Shown here: one piece after another, positions 53,474-62,742 of the stretch
Layout of the letters: every line of letters starts with the position of its first letter
Numbering within the stretch: position 1 is the first letter of the stretch
Notes under the pieces: model-generated
Seen by the model: only the letters and a program-made list of their open reading frames with translations
The model's database searches: none
Told to the model about the DNA's origin: nothing
Assembly (NCBI RefSeq): GCF_032397745.1
Contig: NZ_CP135921.1
Coordinates: 620,001-684,000, forward strand
Source of the DNA: Bradyrhizobium prioriisuperbiae
GTDB lineage: Bacteria; Pseudomonadota; Alphaproteobacteria; Rhizobiales; Xanthobacteraceae
Direction of reading: 5' to 3'
Length of the DNA: 64,000 nucleotides
Made by a program: the position numbers and the translations under genes

Positions 53474-53965
53474 CATGACCGCCCGGAATGGACAGCCAAG
53501 GCAAATTATGGAGAACCGCCGGGGCATGCGCAAGCCGCCCCGGGAGCTACAGGGCTGCATATCCGGCATGTCCGAAGGCTCATCCCAGTCGCCCAAGGAG
53601 GTCCCAGACCCACTCTCCAAGGCGCTCCCAAGGCGATTTCCCAACCGGCACAGACTCGCGACACGGGAAAACCGCTCCCGCGACTCGCGCCCCGCGAATC
53701 CGATTCCGTTTTGTTCTCATGAACCACGACGATGAGTTGTGGACGACCCGGCCTTTGCCTGTGGACGGGATTCACCCCCGGTTGCGCCCCTGCCGCAAAT
53801 CACTGATCAATTCGTCAGCGCAGGTTGCCTTGCTGGGCAGCACCCCGATCAGGATCTGACTCGTGGTGTGCAAATACGGGCAACATGTTTGCGACATCAA
53901 TCGCGCGACATCCGGCGTCTCGTATTCGGCGTGCGCATCATCGGCACAAGGCAGGGCGCAACAGC
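53474..53965. other. 492-bp intergenic region without a supported gene
   Basis: The region must hold the ribH2 promoter and the YbjN promoter. Short open frames on both strands have atypical composition, no ribosome-binding sites and no family resemblance. I do not call any of them. Two TGTGGAC motifs at 53733 and 53760 are too far from a DnaA box to be named. Confidence 0.5.
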
Positions 53966-54466
53966 ATGTCCCATCCGGACATCACACTTGATTCTCCAGG
54001 CAACCCGATCACCGTGGTCGAGGAGATCGCGGCGTTCAACGACTGGGCGTTCGAGCGCTCCGGCATCGACGAGGTCACGATCCTCGCCAAGGGAGCCTGG
54101 ACCGATTACGAGGTCTCCTTCACCTGGATGAGCGAGATCGAAGCGCTGCATCTGGCGTGCGCCTTCGACATGAAAATTCCGGAAGTGCGGCGCGCGGAAG
54201 TGCAGCGGCTGATCGCATCGATCAACGAACAATTGTGGGTCGGACACTTCGACCTGTGGACCAGCACCGGGCTGATCATGTACCGGCAGGCGCTGGTGCT
54301 GCCGAACGGCATCATCGCGTCTGAAGCGCAGTGCGAGACGATGTTCGTCGGCGCGGTGCAGGCTTGCGAGCGCTACTTCCCGGCGTTCCAGTTCGTGGTC
54401 TGGGCGGGCAAATCGGCAGCGGATGCCATGAGTGCGGCGCTGTTCGACACCGCAGGGGAAGCGTAA
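53966..54466 (+). CDS. YbjN-domain protein
   Basis: The 166-residue cytosolic protein contains a type III secretion chaperone-like YbjN domain: ITVVEEIAAFNDWAFERSGIDEVTILAKGAWTDYEVSFTWMSEIEALHLACAF and VGHFDLWTSTGLIMYRQALVLP. The ATG at 53966 is followed by coding sequence with normal bias; the upstream frame extension is not coding-like. It forms a 3-gene run with the GNAT and proC genes. YbjN homologues modulate stress and motility phenotypes, but the mechanism is unknown. Confidence 0.85.
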   Translation: MSHPDITLDSPGNPITVVEEIAAFNDWAFERSGIDEVTILAKGAWTDYEVSFTWMSEIEALHLACAFDMKIPEVRRAEVQRLIASINEQLWVGHFDLWTSTGLIMYRQALVLPNGIIASEAQCETMFVGAVQACERYFPAFQFVVWAGKSAADAMSAALFDTAGEA

Positions 54467-54479
54467 GGCTGAGGCGGTC

Positions 54480-54905
54480 ATGAGTGATCCGGCAATCGTC
54501 GTTCCAGACCAGCCCGGTGAAACCGACCGCAAAGCCATTGTCGAGGCCTTGGTCGCCTTCAACGACAAGGCCGCCGGACCATCCGGTTTTCAACCGCTCG
54601 CCGTTTTGATTCAAGATCCGGTGACCGCCGCAACGCTGGGCGGGCTGTGGGGCAAAATCGTTTACGACTGGCTGTTCGTCGAGCTGCTGGTGGTGCCCGA
54701 ACAATTCAGGGGCAAGCGAATCGGCGCGCAGATCCTGGCCCGCGCCGAAGAGATCGCTCAAGCGCGCGGATGCGTCGGCGTCTGGCTCGACACTTACGCC
54801 TTCCAGGCACCGGGCTTCTACGACAAGCTCGGCTACGAGGTTTTCGGCAGCCTCGAGGATCATCCACGCGGCTCGCAGCGGCTCTTTCTCCGGAAGCGCT
54901 TGTAA
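54480..54905 (+). CDS. GNAT-family N-acetyltransferase
   Basis: The 141-residue protein has the acetyl-CoA pyrophosphate-binding motif VVPEQFRGKRIGAQIL near residue 83, with FYDKLGYEVFGS near 121. Its short N-terminus places it among compact GNATs. GAGG lies 5 nt before the ATG. It is 13 bp after the YbjN gene and 89 bp before proC on the same strand. The substrate is unknown. Confidence 0.88.
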   Translation: MSDPAIVVPDQPGETDRKAIVEALVAFNDKAAGPSGFQPLAVLIQDPVTAATLGGLWGKIVYDWLFVELLVVPEQFRGKRIGAQILARAEEIAQARGCVGVWLDTYAFQAPGFYDKLGYEVFGSLEDHPRGSQRLFLRKRL

Positions 54906-54994
54906 GATCGCGAACTTCCATCGCAGGTTGGGATATAGACAGAGCGGCCCCGTCCGATGCTATGGTCGCCCGAGATCGTATCAGGACATGTTCA

Positions 54995-55831
54995 ATGACA
55001 GCGACGACCGCCTCTAACACACTTCTAAAGCTTTCCGGTACACTTGCGCTCGCAGGCGCCGGCAAGATGGGCGGTGCGATGCTGACGGGCTGGCTCGCGC
55101 AGGGGCTCGATCCGAAACGTGTGGTCGTCATCGACCCCCATATCTCCGACGAGATCCGCGCGACCGCCGGCCGGGGCGTACGGCTGAATCCGGCTGCGGA
55201 TAAAACCGGCCCCGTTGCCGTCCTTGTGCTAGCGGTGAAGCCACAGATGTTTCGCGAGGCGGGCGCCGCTCTGCGGTCGCTGGTCGGTCCCGGCACCCTC
55301 GTGGTGTCGATCATGGCAGGCACCACCATCGCATCGATCACCGACGTCTGCGGCGGCGCGGTGGTCCGCGCGATGCCGAACACGCCGGCCGCGATCGGCC
55401 GCGGCATCACGGTGGCAGTGCCGGCACCAGCCGTGACCGCCGAACAGCGCGCCATCACTGATGCGCTGCTGCGCGCCACCGGCTCGGTGGAATGGGTTGA
55501 CAATGAGACGCTGATCGATGCGGTGACCGCCGTATCGGGCTCGGGACCCGCCTATGTGTTCCTGCTGGCGGAGGAACTGGCGCGTGCCGGTGTCGCCGCC
55601 GGCCTGCCCGCAGCGCTGGCCGCCAGGCTCGCGCGCGAGACCGTGTCCGGCTCGGGCGAGTTGCTGCACCGCTCGGATCTCGACGCCGCAGTGCTCAGGC
55701 AGAACGTGACCTCGCCGGGCGGCACCACCGCCGCCGCGCTCGGCGTGCTGATGGGACCGGACGGGCTCAAGGAATTGATGACCCGCGCCGTCGCCGCGGC
55801 AACAAAACGCTCGAAGGAATTGGCGGGTTAA
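54995..55831 (+). CDS. proC: pyrroline-5-carboxylate reductase
   Basis: The 278-residue protein has the Rossmann opening LALAGAGKMGGAMLTGWL, then AVKPQMFREAGAAL, MPNTPAAIGRGITV and the C-terminal signature VSGSGPAYVFLLAEELARAGVAAGL. It performs the last proline biosynthesis step, using NAD(P)H. AGGA lies 9 nt before the ATG at 54995. The frame stays open through the GNAT gene but that part is a shadow. It converges on the histidine kinase gene with a 4-bp overlap of the stops. Confidence 0.96.
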   Translation: MTATTASNTLLKLSGTLALAGAGKMGGAMLTGWLAQGLDPKRVVVIDPHISDEIRATAGRGVRLNPAADKTGPVAVLVLAVKPQMFREAGAALRSLVGPGTLVVSIMAGTTIASITDVCGGAVVRAMPNTPAAIGRGITVAVPAPAVTAEQRAITDALLRATGSVEWVDNETLIDAVTAVSGSGPAYVFLLAEELARAGVAAGLPAALAARLARETVSGSGELLHRSDLDAAVLRQNVTSPGGTTAAALGVLMGPDGLKELMTRAVAAATKRSKELAG

Positions 55832-57216
55832 ACCGGAATCCGCACCGTCGCGCGCAAGCCACCGAGCGGACTGTCGCCCAGCATGATGTCGCCACCGTGA
55901 GTGCGGGCGATGTCGCGGGCGATCGCAAGCCCAAGGCCGGTGCCGCCTTCATCCTGGTTGCGCGCATCGTCGAGCCGCAGGAATGGCTTGAACACTTCCT
56001 CGCGCATGCCCGGTGGAATCCCGGGGCCATCGTCGTCCACGGTGACGCTGAGATAGCGATGATCGCGATGGCCGGTGATGGAAATCGCATCGGCATAACG
56101 CGCCGCGTTCGACACCAGATTTGCGAGGCAGCGCTTGAAGGCAGCGGGCTTCACCGTCACGGTCGGGTGGCCGTGGAACACGACGGTGGCGGCATGGCCA
56201 TGCCGCTCGGCATCGCTGCGCAATTCCTCCAACGCCGCCTGCATGTCGGTGGGCTGCGCCTGCTCGCCGCTGTCGCCGCGGGCAAACGCGAGATACGCCT
56301 CGAGCATGCCGTTCATTTCATCGACATCCTTGCGCATCGCCTCGACTTCCGGGCTGTCGCCGATCAGCGCCAGCTCGAGCTTGAAGCGGGTCAGGATGGT
56401 GCGCAAATCGTGCGAGACGCCCGCCAGCATCGCGGTGCGCTGCTCGATGCTGCGCTCGATGCGGGTCCGCATTTCGAAGAACGCCTGCGCCGCACGGCGG
56501 ACTTCGCGCGCGCCGCGCGGGCGGAAATCCGGCTGCTCGCGGCCCTTGCCGAAACTCTCGGCGGCATCCGCCAGCCGCAGGATCGGCTTGATCTGGTTGC
56601 GCAGAAACAGCACCGCGACGATCAGCAGGATCGAGGAGGTGCCGAGCATCCAGAAGATGAAGATCTCCGAGTTCGACGCATAGGCGGCGCTGCGCCGGGC
56701 GAAGATCCGCATGATGGTGTCGTCGAGCTTAATGCGGATTTCGACCAGCGAGGATTTGCCGACAGTATCGATCCAGAATGGCTTGCCGATCTGCTGGCTG
56801 AGCTGCACCGACAAGGTCTGGTCCAACAGCGAGAAGAACGGCTTCGGCCCGGGCGGCGGCATATCGCCGACGGGCAGGAAATCGACCACGAGCTGCAGCC
56901 GCTCCTGGGCGATCCGGCGCAGCTGGGTGCGATCCTTGTCCTGCGGGTAGACCTTGTAGATTTCGATCAGCGCCGCGATGTCCTGCACCACCGCCGCCGA
57001 CAGATGCCGCGTCACCGTGTTCCAGTGCCGCTCCATGAACACGAAAGCGACCACCGACTGCAGGATCACCATCGGCACAATGATGATCAGAAGCGCGCGG
57101 GCATAGAGGCCCTTGGGCATCCAGTTCTTGAACGTGCTGCCCATCCAGCCGCTGGCATCCGACACCCGCTGCGAGGCGGTGCGGATCAGGGTCAGGCCGG
57201 TGTCGATGGTGCTCAT
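55828..57216 (-). CDS. EnvZ-type sensor histidine kinase
   Basis: The 462-residue protein has TM1 near residues 38-60, a periplasmic loop of about 120 residues and TM2 near 190-212 (FIFWMLGTSSILLIVAVLFL). HAMP follows, then HisKA with the EnvZ-like GVSHDLRTILTRFKLELALIG, and an ATPase domain with NLVSNAARYA, DDDGPGIPP and GGTGLGLAIARDI. It phosphorylates the OmpR-type regulator encoded 19 bp upstream. The chosen ATG at 57216 follows a TTG alternative. The signal is unknown. Confidence 0.93.
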   Translation of the reverse strand: MSTIDTGLTLIRTASQRVSDASGWMGSTFKNWMPKGLYARALLIIIVPMVILQSVVAFVFMERHWNTVTRHLSAAVVQDIAALIEIYKVYPQDKDRTQLRRIAQERLQLVVDFLPVGDMPPPGPKPFFSLLDQTLSVQLSQQIGKPFWIDTVGKSSLVEIRIKLDDTIMRIFARRSAAYASNSEIFIFWMLGTSSILLIVAVLFLRNQIKPILRLADAAESFGKGREQPDFRPRGAREVRRAAQAFFEMRTRIERSIEQRTAMLAGVSHDLRTILTRFKLELALIGDSPEVEAMRKDVDEMNGMLEAYLAFARGDSGEQAQPTDMQAALEELRSDAERHGHAATVVFHGHPTVTVKPAAFKRCLANLVSNAARYADAISITGHRDHRYLSVTVDDDGPGIPPGMREEVFKPFLRLDDARNQDEGGTGLGLAIARDIARTHGGDIMLGDSPLGGLRATVRIPV

Positions 57217-57235
57217 GTCTGTCGGTCGCAATCGA

Positions 57236-57979
57236 TCAAGGCGATGCCACCAGCCGATACCCGATCCCGCGCACCGCCTGCAGGAACAGCGGATTGGCCG
57301 GGTCGCGCTCGATCTTGCGGCGCAGGCGGTTGATCTGCACGTCGACAGCGCGTTCGTTGACCGAACCGCCGCCGGTGAGCGCGCCGCGCGGCACGGTTTC
57401 GCCCGGTTGCGCCGCGAGGATGCGCAGCATCTCGCGCTCGCGATCGGTCAACTTCAGGATCTCGTCGCCCTGGCGCAACTCGCCGCGATCGAGATGATAA
57501 ACGTAGGGCCCGAAGGCCACTTCCTCGACCACCTGCGCGGGCACAGGCGCCGCGCGCTTGAGGATATTGGCGATCCGCAGCACCAGTTCGCGCGGCTCGA
57601 ACGGCTTGGCCACATAGTCGTCGGCGCCGATCTGCAGGCCCTCGATCCGCGCTTCGGCCTCGGCTCGCGCGGTCAGCATGATGATCGGGACCGGCGAGGT
57701 CGCACGCAGCGAGCGCGCCAGATCGAACCCGGTTTCGCCGGGCATCATCACGTCCAGGATCAGGAGATCGAAATGCAGGCCGGCCAATTTGGAGCGAGCG
57801 TCGGCCGCACTCATCGCCGTGGTCACGCGGTAACCTTCATTGGCCAGAAACCGGGACAGCAGATCACGGATGCGGCGGTCGTCGTCGACCAGGAGAATGT
57901 GCGACGCATCGTCGGTCGGTTCGGGCCTTGCACTCGGAACGGTCGCTGCCGTCCGAGCCGATGTCGTCTGCATTGTCAT
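57236..57979 (-). CDS. OmpR-family response regulator
   Basis: The 247-residue protein has a receiver domain with the acidic pocket LLVDDD, phospho-acceptor Asp in LLILDVMMPG near residue 76, Thr in MLTARA and Lys in VAKPFEPREL. A winged-helix effector follows and ends QAVRGIGYRLV. An N-terminal stretch of about 26 Ala/Thr/Pro-rich residues precedes the receiver. It is co-encoded with the kinase and with a MarR gene 8 bp upstream. Confidence 0.95.
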   Translation of the reverse strand: MTMQTTSARTAATVPSARPEPTDDASHILLVDDDRRIRDLLSRFLANEGYRVTTAMSAADARSKLAGLHFDLLILDVMMPGETGFDLARSLRATSPVPIIMLTARAEAEARIEGLQIGADDYVAKPFEPRELVLRIANILKRAAPVPAQVVEEVAFGPYVYHLDRGELRQGDEILKLTDREREMLRILAAQPGETVPRGALTGGGSVNERAVDVQINRLRRKIERDPANPLFLQAVRGIGYRLVASP

Positions 57980-57987
57980 GATCCTTG

Positions 57988-58554
57988 CTATCTCGGCCCT
58001 GTCTTGCCGCCCGCGCCCGGCTTGGCGCCCACACCGAGAATGATTTCGAGCACCTTGTCCGGATCATGGCGATCGATCATCGCCCGCAGGAATTGCCGCA
58101 CCACCTCGGTATCATCGGTGCCGATCCCCTGCAGCGCCCGGTTGATCCGGTCGGTCTGCAACCCGGCAAGCTTTGCCACCAGCGCCTCGCCTTTCGGCGT
58201 GGCGAACAGCAGGCGCTGCCTGCGGTCACTGTCGCCCGACTTCTGCACGATATAATCCTCGTCGAGCAGCTGTTTAAGCACCCGCCCGAGCGATTGCTTG
58301 GTGATGCGCAACACATCGAGCAGATCGGCCACCTTCAGCCCGGGGTAGCGGGTGACGAAATGGACGACACGATGATGGGCGCGGCCGAACCCGAACGCCC
58401 GCAACACCTCGTCGGCATCCCCGACGAAATCCCGATACGCAAAAAACAACAGTTCGATGATGTCCCAGCGCAGCTCCGCCTCGCCGCCCGGCTGCGGTCC
58501 CGTGCTGCCGCTACGCGGCGCAGGCATGTCTGGTTTGAAATTTACGTCAGGCAT
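57988..58554 (-). CDS. MarR-family transcriptional regulator heading the two-component operon
   Basis: The 188-residue protein has the MarR winged-helix core: VADLLDVLRITKQSLGRVLKQLLDEDYIVQKSGDSDRRQRLLFATPKGEALV, with the wing DSDRRQR. It is 8 bp upstream of the OmpR-type regulator, so the three genes form an operon. The start is uncertain. ATGs lie at 58554, 58575 and 58596. The bases before 58554 are AT-rich and promoter-like, so 58554 is preferred, though it lacks a ribosome-binding site. Confidence 0.85.
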   Translation of the reverse strand: MPDVNFKPDMPAPRSGSTGPQPGGEAELRWDIIELLFFAYRDFVGDADEVLRAFGFGRAHHRVVHFVTRYPGLKVADLLDVLRITKQSLGRVLKQLLDEDYIVQKSGDSDRRQRLLFATPKGEALVAKLAGLQTDRINRALQGIGTDDTEVVRQFLRAMIDRHDPDKVLEIILGVGAKPGAGGKTGPR

Positions 58555-58555
58555 A

Positions 58556-58584
58556 TTGACATATTTTGGTTTCATTGTTACAAA
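58556..58584 (+). promoter_or_regulatory. candidate sigma70 promoter of ilvE
   Basis: TTGACA (58556-58561), a 17-bp spacer and TACAAA (58579-58584) lie on the ilvE strand. The predicted 5' leader is about 230 nt and carries a dispersed palindrome. The promoter abuts the MarR gene start, so MarR could control both directions. Confidence 0.4.
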
Positions 58585-58720
58585 AACATCGTTCACCGCG
58601 AAATATTAAACCATTTTGCCGGCCAACCGATGTGAAGCATCGCCGCACCCGACAAGAGGACCGACGGAAAACCTCCGATTTTCGGTCGTCCAACTGTCGG
58701 CTGGCGCTTCGCGAAACATA

Positions 58721-58764
58721 CTGGACTTCGGGTGTTCCCGCAAAAGCGGGGAATGCCGGTCCAG
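58721..58764. repeat. dispersed palindromic repeat in the ilvE leader
   Basis: CTGGAC / GTCCAG outer arms and TTCCCGC-AAAA-GCGGGGAA inner arms form an imperfect palindrome. The TTCCCGC(AAAA)GCGGGAA core is a dispersed element I recognise from Bradyrhizobium-type genomes. It ends 59 bp before the ilvE ATG. Confidence 0.7.
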
Positions 58765-58823
58765 AACCAAAACCACGGCCATGCGCCAATCACGCAGGAC
58801 CGCTCAAGACCGGGAGAAGAGCA

Positions 58824-59714
58824 ATGGGTGTGTCATACGACAAAATCGATGGTGTCATCTGGTATGATGGCAAGCTGGTGCCGTGGGGCGACGCCAATGT
58901 CCACGTCCTGACCCATGGCCTGCATTATGCCAGCGCCGTGTTTGAGGGCGAGCGGGCCTATGGCGGCCAGATCTTCAAAAGCACCGCCCACAGCGAACGG
59001 CTGAAACGCTCGGCCAACATCCTCGATTTCGAGATTCCGTGGTCGGTCGCCGAGATCGACGCCGCCAAGCACCTGGTGCTGGAAAAGAACGGCCTGCCCG
59101 ACGCCTATGTGCGGCCGGTGGCCTGGCGCGGCTCGGAGATGATGGGCGTCGCAGCGCAGTCCAACACCATCCACCTCGCAATCGCCTGCTGGTCGTGGCC
59201 GAGCTATTTCGATCCGGCGGAGCGGCTGAAGGGCATCCGGCTGGCACTCGCGGAGTACCGTCGTCCCGATCCGAAGACGATTCCCGCGCTGGCGAAGGCG
59301 GCAGGCCTCTACATGATCTGCACCATCTCCAAGCACAAGGCGGAGCGCCAAGGCTATGCCGACGCCATGATGCTGGACTGGGAGGGACGCGTCGCCGAGT
59401 GCACCGGCGCCAACATCTTCTTCATCAAGGATGGCAAGGTCCACACCCCGATCGCCGATTGCTTTTTGGCCGGCATCACCCGCCAGACCGTGATCGATCT
59501 GGCAAGGAAGCGCGGCATCGAGGTACTCGAGCGGCGCATCATGCCGGACGAACTGACCGGCTTCACCGAGTGCTTCATCACCGGCACCGCCGCCGAAGTC
59601 ACCCCCGTGTCGGAAATCGCCGACTGGAGGTTCACGCCGGCGGCCATCACCAAGCAGCTGATGGAGGACTACTCCGCCGAAGTGCAGCCGAAGGGCAACA
59701 AGGCGGCGGCATAA
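58824..59714 (+). CDS. ilvE: branched-chain amino-acid aminotransferase
   Basis: The 296-residue fold-type IV PLP enzyme has IWYDGKLVPWGDANVHVLTHGLHYASAVFEGERAY, the Schiff-base lysine in CTISKHKAERQGY, WEGRVAECTGANIFFI and GTAAEVTPV, all conserved in IlvE. It transaminates Leu, Ile and Val with 2-oxoglutarate. GGGAG lies 9 nt before the ATG. The upstream in-frame extension to 58566 covers the leader and palindrome and is not coding-like. Confidence 0.95.
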   Translation: MGVSYDKIDGVIWYDGKLVPWGDANVHVLTHGLHYASAVFEGERAYGGQIFKSTAHSERLKRSANILDFEIPWSVAEIDAAKHLVLEKNGLPDAYVRPVAWRGSEMMGVAAQSNTIHLAIACWSWPSYFDPAERLKGIRLALAEYRRPDPKTIPALAKAAGLYMICTISKHKAERQGYADAMMLDWEGRVAECTGANIFFIKDGKVHTPIADCFLAGITRQTVIDLARKRGIEVLERRIMPDELTGFTECFITGTAAEVTPVSEIADWRFTPAAITKQLMEDYSAEVQPKGNKAAA

Positions 59715-59742
59715 GCCATTCGCCTGAAACAGCGTCATTCGA

Positions 59743-59771
59743 AAACGCCGGGCTGATGAAGCCCGGCGTTT
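59743..59771 (+). terminator. hairpin terminator of ilvE
   Basis: AAACGCCGGGCT (59743-59754) pairs perfectly with AGCCCGGCGTTT (59760-59771) over a 5-nt loop. The T-run is short, but the 12-bp stem is strong. Confidence 0.8.
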
Positions 59772-59781
59772 GCGCTTGAAG

Positions 59782-60162
59782 TTAGCGGCAGGCGAGAGGA
59801 TCTCGCGCCATAAGAGCCTGTTCCTGATACGCACGGCCGATGCTTGCGGCCATCAACAGGCAGAGCACGACGCAAATCACCGAAACACTCAAATTCAGAC
59901 GATTGCGGTAGCAGCGTCCGTTGATCACCGCACCGGCGCCATAGATCAGTAAGGCCGGAAGCGCGAACAGATAGACACCGATCGGACCATCGCAATCGAG
60001 TGCATCGATGCCCTGCGCCTTGTATTCATTCGGCGGCACCACTATCGCGAACAATGCGAGCGGCAATACCAGCAACAACACGCTAAACCCGAGCCAGCGG
60101 ATCAACTTGCGTCGCCCGGATCGTGCCGGCTGATATCTTTCGGGATCGGGCGACGAATCCAT
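59782..60162 (-). CDS. small multi-pass membrane protein, unknown function
   Basis: The 126-residue protein has a charged N-terminus (MDSSPDPERYQPARSGRRKLIRW) and three hydrophobic segments: LGFSVLLLVLPLALFAIVV, VYLFALPALLIYGAGAVI and VSVICVVLCLLMAASIG. Four cysteines are present, including DALDCDGP and NGRCYRN. It starts 17 bp after the MATE exporter stop and is co-transcribed with it. No family is recognised. Confidence 0.75.
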   Translation of the reverse strand: MDSSPDPERYQPARSGRRKLIRWLGFSVLLLVLPLALFAIVVPPNEYKAQGIDALDCDGPIGVYLFALPALLIYGAGAVINGRCYRNRLNLSVSVICVVLCLLMAASIGRAYQEQALMARDPLACR

Positions 60163-60179
60163 CGGCTCTGCCGTATCCT

Positions 60180-61574
60180 TCAGCCCGCAGGCACCTGCTC
60201 AAGTCGGTCGCGCCGGGTCCAGCGCCGCAACATCAGACAGGCGACCACGACCAAGCCGACCGCCAGCCCGATCCAGATTCCCAATCCACCAAGACTGGTC
60301 CTGAAGGCCAGAATGGCGCTCAGCGACAGACCAATGACCCAATACCCCAATCCCGCATAGATCATCGGAACGCGGGTGTCCTGCAGACCGCGCAGCATGC
60401 CGGCGCCGACCACCTGCGCCCCATCCGCGATCTGGAACACCGCCGCGCAAATCAGAAATCCGATTGCGGTGTTGACCACGACGGCATTCGCCGGATCATC
60501 GATGTCGATGAAGGCGCTGACCAGAAGCCGCGGTGCGGCAATCATCAACACGCTCATCGCCGCCATGAACAGCACGCCGAGGCCGAATGCGCTCCATCCC
60601 GCACGGGTGATGCCGTCGTGATCGCCTGCACCACGCGCGAGACCAACCCGCACGGTCGCCGCCTGCCCAAGCCCGAGCGGCACCATGAAGGTTGCCGTCG
60701 CAATCTGGATTGCAATGGAATGGGCTGCGATCGCGGCGGTGCCGAACTGCCCCATCAGGAACACCGCGGCGTTGAACACCATGACCTCGAAGGCGATGGT
60801 GATGCCGATCGGGAGCCCAAGCCGCCACAGCGCGACCAGCCGCGGCCAGTCCGACCGCCACCAGCGCCCAAACAGGCGGTAGCGGCGAAACCTGGGGCCG
60901 AACGTCACCACCAGCGCCAGGCCGACGAACATGAAGGTGTTCGACAGCGCGGTCGCGATACCGGATCCGCGGAGCCCGAGCGCAGGCAAGCCGAGATGAC
61001 CGAACACCAGGGCCCAATTCGCAACGATATTGAACAGGATGGCCATGCCGGTGATCATCAGCGCCCACACCGGCCGCTCCAGCGCCGACACGAACGATCG
61101 CAGCGCAATATAGCCTAGCGCCGGAAGTAATCCCCACTGCAGCGCACGCACGAACGATTGCGCGGCGGCAGCGAGCTCCGGCTCCTGGCCGAACAGCAGC
61201 AGAATCGCCTCGCTGTGCCACAGCAACGCCCAGCACGGTACCGACACGATCACCGCCGACCACAATCCCTGGCGGAAGGTGCGCCGCACATCGCGGACAA
61301 CACTTCGCTTGCGTCCGATGGCACTCGCCATCATCGGCGAAGTCGCGACCACGAGGCCGATCGCGAACATCAGCAGACCCAAATAGAGATTGGCACCGAG
61401 TGTTCCGGCAGCGAGCGCGGAGGCGCCGAGCCGGCCAATCACGATCACATCGGTGGTGGTCAGCGCGGTCTGGGCGAGATTCGTGAGCACCAGCGGCCAG
61501 CCGAGCGCCAGCATCGCCCGGAATTCACCGAGCCAGGCATCGCGCGAAAACGCGCTTTGGCGGGCAACCAGCAT
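60180..61574 (-). CDS. MATE-family multidrug/cation exporter (NorM-like)
   Basis: The 464-residue protein has twelve transmembrane helices in two MatE repeats ([25 protein letters not shown] in the first and [28 protein letters not shown] in the second). The conserved P and internal loop [19 protein letters not shown] are as in NorM. It exports cationic drugs or metabolites in exchange for Na+ or H+. A small membrane protein gene follows in the same operon. The natural substrate is unknown. Confidence 0.92.
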   Translation of the reverse strand: MLVARQSAFSRDAWLGEFRAMLALGWPLVLTNLAQTALTTTDVIVIGRLGASALAAGTLGANLYLGLLMFAIGLVVATSPMMASAIGRKRSVVRDVRRTFRQGLWSAVIVSVPCWALLWHSEAILLLFGQEPELAAAAQSFVRALQWGLLPALGYIALRSFVSALERPVWALMITGMAILFNIVANWALVFGHLGLPALGLRGSGIATALSNTFMFVGLALVVTFGPRFRRYRLFGRWWRSDWPRLVALWRLGLPIGITIAFEVMVFNAAVFLMGQFGTAAIAAHSIAIQIATATFMVPLGLGQAATVRVGLARGAGDHDGITRAGWSAFGLGVLFMAAMSVLMIAAPRLLVSAFIDIDDPANAVVVNTAIGFLICAAVFQIADGAQVVGAGMLRGLQDTRVPMIYAGLGYWVIGLSLSAILAFRTSLGGLGIWIGLAVGLVVVACLMLRRWTRRDRLEQVPAG

Positions 61575-61761
61575 GAAGATTCAATCGTTCGCATTCGGGT
61601 CTGAAGCGGTGGTGCGACAGGCGTTGACATCGTTGTCGAACGCAGGCGCAGGTCGGGCGTTGATGGATGCCGCTGGATAAAGGCAGCGCGCGGATTTGAC
61701 CAGAGCCGCGGCTGCAAGACAGACATGAGGCGATGAGGGTCCGTGCGACGACGCGTCGCTG

Positions 61762-62742
61762 CTATCGGGCGGTACCTAGCGCAGACGCCGGCAGCCAGAA
61801 CACTTCGCCTTCCGAATCCTCGGTATCAAGCCAGAGCAGTGGCAAATGCGGGAACGCCTCTTCGACATTGTCGCGGCCCCGGCCGACTTCGCAGATCAAT
61901 CCGCCCTCTTCGGTGAGATAACGTCCCGCATCCGCCACAATCCGCCGCACGATGTCGAGACCGTCGGCACCGCCGTCGAAAGCGATCTTCGGTTCATGCC
62001 GGCATTCGCGCGGCAGGCTCGCCATGCCGTCGGCGTCGACATAGGGCGGGTTGGTGATGATCAGATCGTAGCGAACATCCTGGGGCAACGGCGCGAACAG
62101 ATCGCCGCGATAGAGCGTAACGGTTTGCCCAACGCCATGCTCGTCGACATTGCGGGCCGCCACCGCCAAGGCATCCTTGGAAATGTCGACGGCGTCGACG
62201 TCCGCAGCCGGGAAATGCCGGGCGGCGAGAATGGCAAGACAGCCTGAACCGGTACAGAGATCGAGCACCCGCTCCACCATTGCGGGATCGTCGATCAACG
62301 AGCCGTCGTCACCGCTGAAATGCGAGTCCAGCAGTTCACCGATGTAGGAGCGCGGCACGATCACCCGCTCGTCGACATAGAACGGCAGCCCGCGCATGTA
62401 GATCTTGTTGAGCAGATAGGCCGCCGGCTTGCGGGTGCGAACCCGCGCATCGATCAGCGCAAGAAGCGCGGCGCCTTCCGCCTTCGTCACCTGCGCCATG
62501 GCAAAGGTTTCGAATTGATCAAGCTGCAGGTGCAGCGTTTCGGAGACGATAAAGACCGCTTCCGCCACCGGATCGGGCGTGCCATGGGCGAACGCCAGCT
62601 TGGCCTCGTTGAAGCGGCTGACCGCGAAACGAACATAGTCCAGCAGCGTGGCGAGCTCGGATGCGGCAACCTTCGTGGTCGCCGCAGGAGACCGCTTTGC
62701 GGCGCCGGTGCGCCGCGTCGACGCTTTCGCCTTTTTCGCCAT
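61762..62742 (-). CDS. prmB: ribosomal protein L3 N5-glutamine methyltransferase
   Basis: The 326-residue protein has an N-terminal helical domain (YLLNKIYMRGLPFYVDERVIVPRSYIGELL) and a Rossmann domain with motif I VLDLCTGSGCLAILAAR and the glutamine-methylating motif NPPYVDADG. This matches PrmB rather than the release-factor enzyme PrmC. It methylates Gln in ribosomal protein L3. A Lys/Ala/Thr-rich N-terminal tail of about 25 residues is extra. Its start overlaps the moaE stop, so it belongs to the pgsA-moaD-moaE-prmB operon. Confidence 0.9.
   Translation of the reverse strand: MAKKAKASTRRTGAAKRSPAATTKVAASELATLLDYVRFAVSRFNEAKLAFAHGTPDPVAEAVFIVSETLHLQLDQFETFAMAQVTKAEGAALLALIDARVRTRKPAAYLLNKIYMRGLPFYVDERVIVPRSYIGELLDSHFSGDDGSLIDDPAMVERVLDLCTGSGCLAILAARHFPAADVDAVDISKDALAVAARNVDEHGVGQTVTLYRGDLFAPLPQDVRYDLIITNPPYVDADGMASLPRECRHEPKIAFDGGADGLDIVRRIVADAGRYLTEEGGLICEVGRGRDNVEEAFPHLPLLWLDTEDSEGEVFWLPASALGTAR

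Noticed and set aside
53733..53768. Two TGTGGAC motifs as DnaA boxes of an origin
   Set aside because: They match too few positions of the DnaA consensus and no dnaA, parAB or AT-rich unwinding region is near.
53719..53859. 46-codon ORF starting MNHDDELWTTRPL in the gap before the YbjN gene
   Set aside because: No ribosome-binding site, no hydrophobic or conserved motif, and no support from context.
55897..57333. Plus-strand open frame of 478 codons across the sensor kinase
   Set aside because: It is antisense to a canonical histidine kinase and is Arg/His-rich and domainless.
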